Assembly: GCA_950022295.1 (NCBI GenBank)
Contig: OX465600.1
Coordinates: 290,205,782-290,269,781 of the forward strand
Direction: 5' to 3'
DNA: 64,000 bases
From: Bromus sterilis
Lineage: Eukaryota > Streptophyta > Magnoliopsida > Poales > Poaceae
Shown piece after piece: positions 55,044 through 64,000 of this stretch (the first letter of the stretch is position 1; every line of letters begins with the position of its first letter). Below the pieces are notes generated by a model. The model did not search any database, was not told the DNA's origin, and saw only the letters and a program-made list of their open reading frames with translations. The position numbers and the translations under genes were made by a program.

Positions 55044-55080
55044 TGTAACGCCCCAATTCTGTGTGAATTGGGTCGTTACA
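55044..55080 (-). repeat. Element H 37-bp 5' terminal repeat
   Basis: The minus strand starts TGTAACGACCCAATTC and ends GAATTGGGGCGTTACA, with TGTAACG/CGTTACA inversion. CAATTC and GAATTG flank a 5-nt centre, so it is close to a palindrome. It is far shorter than any functional LTR known to me and lacks room for a promoter. Confidence 0.7.
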
Positions 55081-55085
55081 TATGT

Positions 55086-56129
55086 TAGCTTCTACCAAGT
55101 GTTAATTGGATTCATCGTGTGAAATACCATCCTTGCCCCTCGATGATTTGTGTTATCATCGATAACCTCCTTTGACTCCCTGCCAATACAAACTTGGTCA
55201 TGTATATCGTGCTCTGTTTTCCCTTGGGAAGGATATACACCTAATGCTTGTGTATAATCACATTTTCCTTTCCATTTGTCTGTTTAACCTTTCTTTTAAT
55301 ATAAATTATCCGAGCAGTGATAATTCCCTGTTGAGGTAAACACTTCAGTGTACTAGATGGTCCGTACAACCTGTTACTATTGTTGATAACATTCCGGTAA
55401 CCACCGATGGACGAGAACTTTTCCTATTGGTCCGCCTCGTCTTAACGAGCAGGAAAATGGTTCTCTTCGTCCCTCACCCTTGGCACCGACGTTGTTGCCG
55501 ACATAGCTAACAAGATGTTCTATGACTTACCTTGCAACTTGATCGCATTGTTTGTCACCACCCTTCTTATTCAATGTGTGCCCATAACCCACAGTTCCAC
55601 AGGATCGAAACCTGGCTCTCTTGTACCTTTTGTCCTAGAGGTTATTCCTCTTGCTTGACCTCGTATGCAACTCACGAGTCCTCTACCTTGTGATATTCAG
55701 TCCGATATCAGACTCAGTTCTTATGCCTGATGCTCTGGACGCCTTTTCATCCCCCGTTATCATCGTCGAATGCTTGCTTATTCGATTGAAAACTTCTCAC
55801 GCCTTCTTTTGTTTCTCTCGATGTATCTCCATGAGTTCAACTCGTGAGCTACTTTGTACCCCATTACCTTGGACCATCTTAGATGATTAACCTTGTACCG
55901 ATCCGTCCCCCCTTAAGTGCTATCGTAAGTACGATGGAGCCCCTGAAGAAAGGATGAAAACTCGTCGAGATGCATCGATGCAGAGAAATGAAGACATCAA
56001 CGAGAAGGATTAACTTATTCGAGATGGACAACAAGAACTAGAAGATTCGTTAGAATACGAAACCAAAGCTTTACCCCTTCCACTACCTTTTAATTCTCGG
56101 GACGAGAATTCTTTGTAGTGGGGGAGATT
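55086..56129 (+). other. Element F internal region, right part, with polypurine tract
   Basis: No coding frame with known motifs is present. Near the end, GGGACGAGAATTCTTTGTAG echoes the region just after the pol genes of A and B (GGGACGAGATCC, GGGACGATATTC). The polypurine tract GTAGTGGGGGAGATT (56115-56129) precedes the 3' LTR, so F probably descends from a chromovirus of the same clade. Confidence 0.75.
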
Positions 56130-59100
56130 TGTAACACCCCGAGGGCCAGTAACAGTAATCACTACAGTGATCCCCTTGGTAATGATCATCACTGTTGTTA
56201 ATTAAGCGATGATCACCTTTGATCATAGCTCTGTCAAATTCCAACCCTGATAAATTTTTCAATTGGGTGGATTATAAATCTCGCTCCAAGAATTTTGGGA
56301 GATTATTAATCACCTTGCAAATAATTAGACCAAGTCATACCTAGCCTACAGGATAAACCCAAGTCAATGATAGTTATGAAACCAATGATGTTGGGTTATC
56401 TAAATTGTCATGGAAATTAAAATAAAATAAAAGTCATAGTTGGACCATAAATGATGAAACATTTTAATAAAATTCCTAGCAATCCTTAGGCCTTTTTAAT
56501 ATAGTAATGGATATTTTATCAAAGTGTTTTAGTAATGTTAAGAACTAAAATAATATCTTGAAAATTAAATAAAAGTGGAAATTGAAGGTTATTCAAAAAT
56601 TATGCAACCAATTTTATTGAATGCCTAATAATTAATAAGTCATAAAAATATAGTAACGAGATTTTAATACCTTGTTTAAATATATTCAACAAATCAAAAC
56701 AATGCCAAATCCAGACATTTTTAATCCTTTTTAAATAGAACAAAAATCAAATGATTTTATGAAAGTCCCAAAATTTTTGTAACAACATATTTTAGTGTAA
56801 TAGTAATATGGGACGAGGTCTCTTGTTTTAGAAAATTCAATTGATGGCTAATCAAAATGGGAAACATAAATAAAATAGAAACAAAAAAGGAAAGAAAATA
56901 ATGGCACTATCTCTTGCCTAGGGCAAAGCCTAACCGGGCCCGGCCCACCTCCCCCATCTCCCTTCTTCCTCCTATTCACAGCCGTGCGTGGCGCCATGGC
57001 CGCTACCGGCGCCGTGGCGGGCATCCCACGACTCACCGGCGAGCACAAGTGCCCCCGCGCCCCGTGACCCCGAACCCTCACCCTAGTTCTCGCCCACGCC
57101 TTTCGCCCCCTCCTGCTCGCAGTGTTCTTCATCGCCCGAGCCGCCATGGCCTCGAGCACGTGAGCACGCGCGGCCGCCGTGCCTCCCGTTCCCAGCCAGC
57201 TGTCCAGGAGGTCCAGCGCGCTCGACCTCATCTCCCAATGTAGTCAGACATCGCCGGGAGCCACCACCGCCCGTGAATCGTGGTCGTCTGCTTACTCGGG
57301 CCGCCGGAAGTCTCGGGAAAATTCGGCCGCTAGACACCTCCCCCGAGCTCGCCATCGACGGCTATGGACTTCTCGTGAGCTCCTCGACCGTTTCCCTCTC
57401 TCCCCTCCTTCGTTTCGCTGTCGTAAAGCCTCCCCCTCGACGCCATACCCGTCGTGGCCGCCTTGGAGGCGCCGCGCGCCGCGCGCCCTGGCTCGTGCTC
57501 GGCCTTGCCCCCGTGCGCAACCGCTGCTCTCCGCACGCCCCAACCACGCTCCGGACGCGCCGGGCCACGCCCCGTGCCCGCTCCGGACGCGCGCTTCAGC
57601 TGCGGCGGCGCGGCGGCCTCGCCGCCCTCGACCAGTGGCCATGGTCGAGCCCCACCTTCCCTCGCCACCCACCTCGCCCTGCCTGCCCACACACCTACTG
57701 CTGGTTGCCCCTGCCCCCGCCGGGGCTACCCGGAACGACCGCGCTGTCGTAGCCCTCGTCGGCAGCGTGCATAGCCGGCCCGATCGTGGGCAACCCCCCC
57801 CTCTCACTAACATGTGGCCCCGCCTCTGTTAAGTTAAGACTAATCCCCTGCTAATTAACCCACTAACAAATAAACTCTTAGGTACTTACATGTGGGCCCT
57901 GCCCTTTTAAACGATTTTTAGATAATTAAACAGTTATTTAAAATGTGTCTATGACATCTATGGCCCACCTGTAAGAGATTAGTTTAATTAAATAAACTAA
58001 ATAACCCACTGACATGTCGGACCCCACTGTTAATTAAATTTAATGAATTGTTTTATTAGCAATTTGAGGCTGACCAGTCAACCCCTCTGTGGATAATGTT
58101 AGGTTTTATTAATAAAAGAAAATCCAGAAATTGAGTTAAAATGATTTAAACTTTGAATTTGAATATTTTTTAAACCGTAAGTCAGATTTAAAAACTTTAT
58201 ACATGAAAATTGATCAGAAAAATATAACGAATACGGATACGCTATCCGTATACCAACCACACCCCTCTAACACAACGAACATCGAACCTCCCCCCTCCGG
58301 ACTGTCTGTCCGATGATTTGTCCGGTACTGTCAAAGTATCCGGATGAATTTATTCTGAACACGAAAGTTGTTCGTATTGTTTCAACTAGCACGGTTGTAC
58401 CATCCACACGTTTGTCGGGTGTCCACGACACCTCCGGCATGAACCCTTCGCCCTCCGGACACACTGTCCGGTAATCAACCGGATCCGGTATTTCATCCCC
58501 AGATAAATTCCCGCTCCGAGCAAAACACGTTGCACTGCGTTAGAACACCGTTAACATTGCGTTTGCCATGTCTTGTATTTGTATTGCTATTATTGTTGTG
58601 TATTTATTGTTTATTCCCCCCTCTCTTATTGTCCGGTAGTCCCGACGACCGATGCCGATGCGCCCTATGATCGACTACATCATCGACGACCGTACCCCTA
58701 CCGTCGAGCTTCTAGGTAAGCAGAGCCATTCTCTTCCCTAGATATCGCCTATCTTTTCCGTACATTTCTTGCACTAGTCATGGTTACTGCTGCTGCTACG
58801 ATTGCAATCCTATTCAATTGCATAGCCTGTTTTTGTTGCCCCTTGATGTACCTCCTTTATCCTATGCTGCCTATTATATTTATGCATTATTCAGCAGTGA
58901 GCCTTGCGCTTTGTTAGTCTACTAGGATTAGACAGCGGGCCGTGAACACTCTGGGGAGTGAACGCGGATACGATAATTATAAACTGCACAGGTACGATAC
59001 AATCCAGACACCGCCTAAGGCCCCCTAGCTCGGCTCTACCGAGCCACCTTCAAGTGGAGCTACCGAGGAGTAATCCTCGTACCTTCACTCGTTGTTGACT

Positions 59101-59999
59101 CTTTATAGCCGCTCTAGGTACCTGAGCAACGGTTGTCCTTAAAGGTAAGAAAGTCGGGTGACCCAATGGTGCCCGCGAGAGGTATTGCGTCGGGAACGAC
59201 ACGGAGGGTACGACCGACGTTACTGGCGTGCTTGGCCCCTTCTCGTATCTCGCGGGAGTTACCAAACCACGAAAGTCGAGCTCTACCAAGAGCACACGCG
59301 AGACAAGGTAAGGAGACGGTTCACCTTTTTGGTAACCGCAGAGACTTAGTGGGACGACAGGGCAGGCACCGATGTACTGGTGGTCCTGACTGCTGTCGTT
59401 GTCCGCGGGTCAGTTAAGTCGAGGCAACGATAACGGTTGTCACACAGGTTAATTAAAATGCTAAATGGTTTGGCGGATGTCTTGAGTAGCCTTTTGGCTT
59501 GTACGCACTACATACACGTGGGATAAGGAGTGTGGGCTCCCCTGCATCATAGTCTCATTCGAGGGTCTTCAGACGTCAGCAGTATCGCGGGATGATTGCC
59601 GGGAAGTGGTGTTGTCTTCTCTTGCTCGAGCGGTGTATTTGTATTTTCTTTGATTTTTCTTCACTGGCCAGTCACGCATCGTGCAGGAGTACGTTCGAGT
59701 TAGGTTCCAAAGCCCGGCGTACATAGGATATAGTCCGGCGGATGACCTCTCTGTTGATTTCCGAAGGATGTGCTACTTTGTGTCGGATAGCTTCGGTGGA
59801 GCGTTCCCTAACAAGGTGTACGCCACTCTGGAGATCCGAGCGTTGTAGAGTCACGCCAGTGCACACCTGCAGGGAAGATTAATCTATTCGAATGGCCGTG
59901 TCCACGGTAACAGGACGCTTTATGCTGAAGCTGGATCTTACCAATACGAACTACTACTATTAAACTGTATGGTTACGGGTCTTCTTCCTCACAGGGAGT
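56130..59999 (+). repeat. Element F 3' LTR, truncated by element G
   Basis: The LTR starts TGTAACACCCCGAGGGCC and is collinear with the 5' LTR up to CACAGGGAGT (59999). Small indels separate the copies, such as CGGCCATCCGTGG present only near 39003. It preserves the empty site of D near 59290. GGAGT (59995-59999) is the expected target duplication of G. Confidence 0.9.
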
Positions 60000-61618
60000 T
60001 GATACGTCCCAAACGTATATATAATTTCTTCTTGTTCCATGCATGTTTTCTTGAACTTTCATACACTTTTGAACCAATTTGGACTAACCTATTAACTCAG
60101 TGCACCCAGTTCCCAGTTTCTGTTTTCTCTGTTTTTGTATTTCAGGTTTTCCGGCCATTAAAAGTGCTCCAAAAATTCCTGGAAAAATATAAAAAAAATC
60201 AGACCAACAGAAGCTTCCGGAAACACCTAAGGAGCGGAGGAGGGCCACCACCAGGAGGCCAGGAGGGCCCCTGGCGCGGCCCCACCCTAGGCCGCGCCAG
60301 GAGGCCTCCTGGCTGCCTGGTGGGTCCCCTCAACGCCTCCTTTGCCTATATTTACCCCTCGGGGTGGAAACCCCTAAGACATACTCCTTTTTCGAGATCT
60401 CGCCTCTGTTCCGCCACCACCGCCGTTTCTAGATCGGGGCTGCCTGGAGAAGCTGCTCCGGCACCCTGCCGGGAGAAGCTACCCCCTACGGGAGACCCTC
60501 CATAGCCATGGACGCCTCCCATATGTACCGTGAGTAGTTTCCCTTGGACCATGGGTCCGTGCCCAGTAGCTATGTGATCTATCTCTCCCCCTTTTGTGCT
60601 TCCACTTTCGAGTCCTCATGAGATGCCTCACATGATCGAGGCATCTATGTAATTTCTGCTGTTGCTATGCTGAGTTTGTTGGGATCTGATGGATTATGAG
60701 ACTATGTTCAGATTGTGATGAGTAATATATTTGGTTCTTCTCTTTTATATTTTGTTCTTGAGTAAATTCTTGCATGTTCTCCGTTGCGGTATTTGCTTTG
60801 GCCAAGTATTTTTTTTGCAAATCCAAGAGAGAGCGTTATGCTCGATTGTGGGTTCAGCCCCTCGATGTATAGCTTGAGTGACAGAAACATGAGACTAGGG
60901 GTTGTGCTGTTGCCACCAGGGATAAAACAACGGTGCTTGTACCTGTGGGTGCAAGGATTGTTTACTTTACGCAAAGTTCTTTTAATGCAGTTGTCTGTTG
61001 CTTTGAGTTTACACTTTGGGTGGGATTCGCAACTTAATACCAGCGAGATGTTCTGGATAGATATCTCAAGGTGGATGATTCGTAGTAGATGCAGATGGAT
61101 TTCGGTCTACTTACCTTGGCGTACTGCCCATTGCTTTTGAGCCCTTCCTTTCTTTGCAGCATAGTTAGCATTGCGGTGCCTTCATAATCCTGTCAATTGC
61201 CCAACTGTGATTTGTTTACCTCGCTAGCACTTTTATCGTCTTTTGGGAGAGAGACATCACTAGTGAAAATCACGGGACCCTGGTCCATCTTCATATCACT
61301 GTTTACACCCTTTTTACTTTCAGTCTTTACTTTCAGTTGCCACTATTATTATCTCTTGCGTTGATCCTTTGTAAACAGCAAGGCCGGAGGAATTGACAAC
61401 TCCTCTGTACTCATTGGGAGCAAAGTTATTTGTTGCTGTGTGCAGGTCCACGTCGACCGCCTAATTTCTGGCGTCATTTTCACCTTCTTGTATCTCTTGG
61501 AGTCCTACTGGTTCGATAACCTTGGTATCTTCACCGAGGGAAATTTGCTGCTACGCTTCATCTCACCTTCCACTTGGGGTAACCAACAAGGAGTGAGAGA
61601 ACTATCCTCACCGTATCA
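60000..61618 (+). repeat. Element G 5' LTR (1619 bp)
   Basis: Its structure matches the D LTR: a GC-rich inverted repeat (CCTGGCGCGGCC 60270-60281; GGCCGCGCCAGG 60290-60301), a TATA-like CCTATATTTA (60345-60354), then a leader. It is clearly diverged from D, so it is a separate family member. Confidence 0.88.
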
Positions 61619-61628
61619 AGCTAATTTC

Positions 61629-61646
61629 TGGTGCCGTTGCCGGGGA
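61629..61646 (+). promoter_or_regulatory. Primer binding site of element G (tRNA-Asp type)
   Basis: TGGTGCCGTTGCCGGGGA begins 11 nt after the LTR end. It differs from the D site at one base, C to T at position 4. Confidence 0.82.
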
Positions 61647-61767
61647 CTCAAGTCTACAAGATAGGGGAGTTGCACACTATCTTTTATCTTTGCTTTTTAG
61701 TCTTGTTAGTTTACCTTTCAGTTTTTATCTTCGTGTCCTTTACCAAAAAACTAAAAAATATATAGTA

Positions 61768-63039
61768 TGTCTAGTTCCTTACTTGCCAATCAATGTCTGA
61801 CTTCTTTGAAACCAATCTTATTGGCATGGAGGATTCACCAAGGATCAACAAAAGTGGTACAAGGAACACCGCTTGTCTCAAAAGGGGATACACTTATGGA
61901 AACAAATACACCAGTTGTATGATTATGCTAGAAACTTGTGCTCAATATATAATATATCTTTCTATAGGGATGAATCTTGTTGCTTTATGAGGCACAAACA
62001 CCTTGCTTTCCAATGTGAGTACAATGATGATGAAACCCTAGCTTCTTATGCTAAGAGAAACTATGATTTTTATGATGCAGAGGAAATATAAGAATTTGTT
62101 GCTTATAAGGGTGCCTATGAAATTACTTCTCTTCTTAAAAATATTGATGATGCCCCTTACAAATCTGAGAGTCTTTCTATACTTAACTATTGTTTGGAAA
62201 ATTCCGATGCAAATTATTACATTACTGATCATCTTGACAGAATCTCTCCCCCAAAGGAAGAGACTAATGATTTGCAGGATTCTATGGAAGAAGAAATTTA
62301 TGAACCTGAAAGCTCCTTGGATGAAAAAGAGGAGGAGAGTAACGAACAAAAGGAGGAAGAATGGAGCTATCCATGTCTACCTTCTGATGAGAGTAACTCT
62401 TTGAATCTTACCTTATATGAGTATTATGATCCTATGGATTCTTTTGAAATATCCCTTTTTGATGAAGTTGATGCCTTCTATGCTTATGGTCGTGATGCCA
62501 CTATGGATGATGCTTACGGAGATGAACTTTCTATAGTTCCTCTTGTTAAGCATGAAATTTTTGCAATCGCACCCACACTTGAGTGTCCCATTATCCTTTT
62601 AAAATCTCCAACTCCGGAGAATTTTCCTCTTATCAAAGCCCAATGTGATGGGTTGCATTTATCTTATGATCCTAAAAACCGTGTTGAAAACAATACACAT
62701 GTGCTTGTAGGTCATGAACAATATTATTTATATGATAGTTATATTCTTGATTTTTTTCATGATACTACTGAAAATTACTTTGAGAGAGGAAAGTTTGGTT
62801 ACAAAAACTTCCATGTGATAAAAACACCTCTCTCTAAACTGAAACTTTCGAAGTTGTTCTTGTTCCACCTTCCTATGCATGTCACTTTGTGCTTCTTTGA
62901 TTTATTTTCTTATGAGATGCATATGCATAGGAAGTGGTTTAGGCTTAAATATGTTTCATTTTTGCTTCTTGATGCTCTCTTTTTATTCAAAATTCTTATT
63001 CTTGTGAGAGCATCTTCTATAATCTTTAAGCCTAGCTAA
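61768..63039 (+). pseudogene. Element G gag-like N-terminus with acidic middle and hydrophobic C-terminus
   Basis: An ATG at 61768 (MSSSLLANQCLTSL) leads into a frame that shifts near 61805. The main frame then runs through KWYKEHRLSQKG and YDYARNLCSIYNISFYRDES, with a possible degenerate zinc knuckle (CFMRHKHLAFQC). One TAA (62089-62091) interrupts it, and from 62092 to TAG-free 63039 it is open to TAA. The middle is strongly acidic (EEEIYEPESSLDEKEEE). The C-terminal 70 residues hold two hydrophobic segments (LFLFHLPMHVTLCFF and YVSFLLLDALFLFKILILV) that could span a membrane. No protease or pol motif is seen. I do not recognise this combination. Confidence 0.55.
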
Positions 63040-64000
63040 TGGCTCTAAAGAAGCGCTTTCGGGAGGCAGCCCGCAATGAATTTAGGTTTTTCTTTTTGCT
63101 TTTGTTCTGTTTTTAGTGGTCTTGATGATTGTTACTACTGTAGCAACATCATTGTATCTTTACTTTTCAAGCTTTGTCCCAAGTTTAGCCTCATACGGCA
63201 AGGGAAGTAAAAGTTGAGACATGGTGTCAAGAAAACAGATTCTGTCCTCGTAACTAGAAAAATCAGAGAAAAATCCCAGTTCATATTTTTGAGCTGAATT
63301 GTGTACACAGCGTGCTCTATACGATTACAAAACTTACGTATGTTCTGAGTTTTTTGATTTGAGTTGCAGAAGTACCCCTAAAAAATTAGTTTCTATCTGT
63401 TGTTCTGTTTTTCACAGATTCTGCCACGTTTTGTCTCTCTTCACTTTTGCAAACCTTAAGCTTGCTTTTTCTTTGCAAAAACCTTTTGAAAATCTTAGGA
63501 AACAGTAGCTCTTCCTGAATCTTTATTTTCAGTAGAGGAAATTTATTTTATTAGGGTACTAACCTCTCTAATCAGCCTAGAATGAGTTATGTATGAAGGG
63601 AGTTTTCAAGTGCGCGATGGAGGATGATGAAAGAATATTCAAGAGGGTCAAACGCTCAAGCTTGGGGATGCCCATGTGCACCCCCAATAAATATTCAAGG
63701 AGACTCAAGCGTCTAAGCTTGGGGATGCCCCCGAGCATCCCCTTCTTCATCAAAAATTATCAGTTCGTCTCTCGTTGCACTATATTTTTATCACTTCATG
63801 CGTTATGTGCTTTTCTTGGAGCGTCTCGCTCTTAGGTTTTGTTTTTAGTTTTCTTTTGCTTTGTTTTCTGTAGTAACAAGTTAGATCCCAGCTTACTTAC
63901 TCTTTTGTGTGGGAGAGATTCACGCTCTGCTTGAACTAGAACTCCTCATAGGATTTGCATGCTTATTCTTTTAGCTGTGAGCTGTTCTTTTTATTTTCTT
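63040..64000 (+). other. Element G non-coding 3' region with paired hairpins
   Basis: The segment is collinear with D from about 44305, starting AAGAAGCGCTTTCGGGAGGC. No gene is seen. The GGGGATGC hairpins are at 63664-63685 (one mismatch) and 63721-63742 (perfect stem). It continues past the window edge. Confidence 0.72.
63664..63742 (+). repeat. Paired GGGGATGC hairpins in element G
   Basis: Both units follow AAGCTT, and the 35-bp spacer (AATAAATATTCAAGGAGACT then CAAGCGTCT) is the same as in D and C. Confidence 0.75.

Larger units (their letters stand above)
51788..55080 (-). mobile_element. Element H: compact gypsy-derived element with gag-protease and an extra ORF, no polymerase
   Basis: A perfect 5-bp target duplication TATGT (51783-51787, 55081-55085) defines the ends. 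On the minus strand the order is a 37-bp terminal repeat (55080-55044), a tRNA-Met primer site (55041-55030), a 240-codon ORF, a 604-codon gag-protease ORF truncated in RT, and a tail of about 170 bp. The outer 27 bp of the two ends are inverted copies with one mismatch. It resembles TR-GAG elements (gag-only LTR elements) but adds protease and the extra ORF. Two internal deletions in a larger element are an alternative origin. Confidence 0.85.
38143..59999 (+). mobile_element. Element F: LARD-like LTR retrotransposon with three nested insertions
   Basis: The LTR starts TGTAACACCCCCAGGGCC and ends GGGGGCGTCACA. Without insertions the 5' LTR is about 4.7 kb and the internal region about 2.7 kb. 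The internal region holds a tRNA-Met primer site and a polypurine tract but no recognisable gag or pol. This matches LARDs (large retrotransposon derivatives, such as barley Sukkula), which rely on proteins from other elements. D is inserted in LTR1, H in the internal region and G in LTR2. The 3' LTR end is outside the window. Confidence 0.82.
60000..64000 (+). mobile_element. Element G: non-autonomous LTR retrotransposon, 5' part
   Basis: The 5' LTR (60000-61618) starts TGATACGTCC and ends CCGTATCA. A tRNA-Asp-type primer site, a gag-like and acidic ORF, and the conserved non-coding 3' region follow. The 3' LTR is beyond the window. No pol motif occurs in the 2.4 kb of internal sequence present. 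Confidence 0.88.

Noticed and set aside
1..64000. CRISPR arrays, bacterial operons, riboswitches or ribosome binding sites
   Set aside because: No spacer-regular repeats or prokaryotic gene organisation; all evidence points to a plant nuclear repeat cluster.

Overview
The window is a 64 kb block of nested transposable elements from a large-genome grass. The family mix (Ty3/gypsy chromoviruses with LTRs of about 4 kb, LTRs opening TGATACGTCC with a tRNA-Asp primer site, and a CACTA transposon with CACTACTGG ends) points to the Triticeae (wheat, barley, rye and relatives). I see no host gene, rRNA, functional tRNA or CRISPR array. Family names are withheld because no database could be searched; elements are labelled A to H. 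All calls come from reading the sequence, and copy-to-copy comparisons were made by eye.

Left part (1-34129). Element A is the 3' end of a chromovirus: its internal region is 1-3817 and its 3.6 kb 3' LTR is 3818-7441. A is inserted into the first LTR of element B. B is a second chromovirus in an unusual three-LTR tandem: LTR1 (7442-10973 plus 15817-15941), internal region 1 (15942-20899), LTR2 (20900-24708), truncated internal region 2 (26764-30172) and LTR3 (30173-34129). A 4.8 kb CACTA transposon (10974-15816) sits in LTR1. It carries gene fragments, including part of a PWWP-domain protein. The first 2 kb of the same CACTA recurs at the same site in LTR2 (24709-26757) and is fused to B pol sequence. 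The pattern fits unequal crossing-over between the two LTRs of one B element, followed by a deletion of about 4.5 kb.

Middle (34130-38142). The B block lies inside the LTR of element C, a minus-strand element with a TGATACGTCC LTR, only gag and protease remnants, and no polymerase. The other LTR of C is cut by E, a minus-strand fragment of an F-type LTR.

Right part (38143-64000). Element F has LTRs of about 4.7 kb and a non-coding internal region of about 2.7 kb, which is LARD-like architecture. It is inserted head-to-head into E. F hosts three younger insertions: D (41363-48640, complete, CACAC target duplication) in its 5' LTR, H (51788-55080, TATGT target duplication) in its internal region, and G (from 60000, cut by the window edge) in its 3' LTR. 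D, G and C belong to one superfamily of elements without pol and share a GC-rich inverted repeat upstream of a TATA-like box and paired GGGGATGC hairpins. H is the most unusual unit: an intact 604-codon gag-protease ORF, a 240-codon upstream ORF of unknown function, no polymerase, and very short, mutually inverted termini.

Most coding segments are dead. In A, every in-frame stop identified can be read as a C-to-T change. The only long uninterrupted reading frames are the two in H. Nothing here forms an operon or pathway; gag, protease, reverse transcriptase, RNase H and integrase belong to the retrotransposition cycle of the individual elements.
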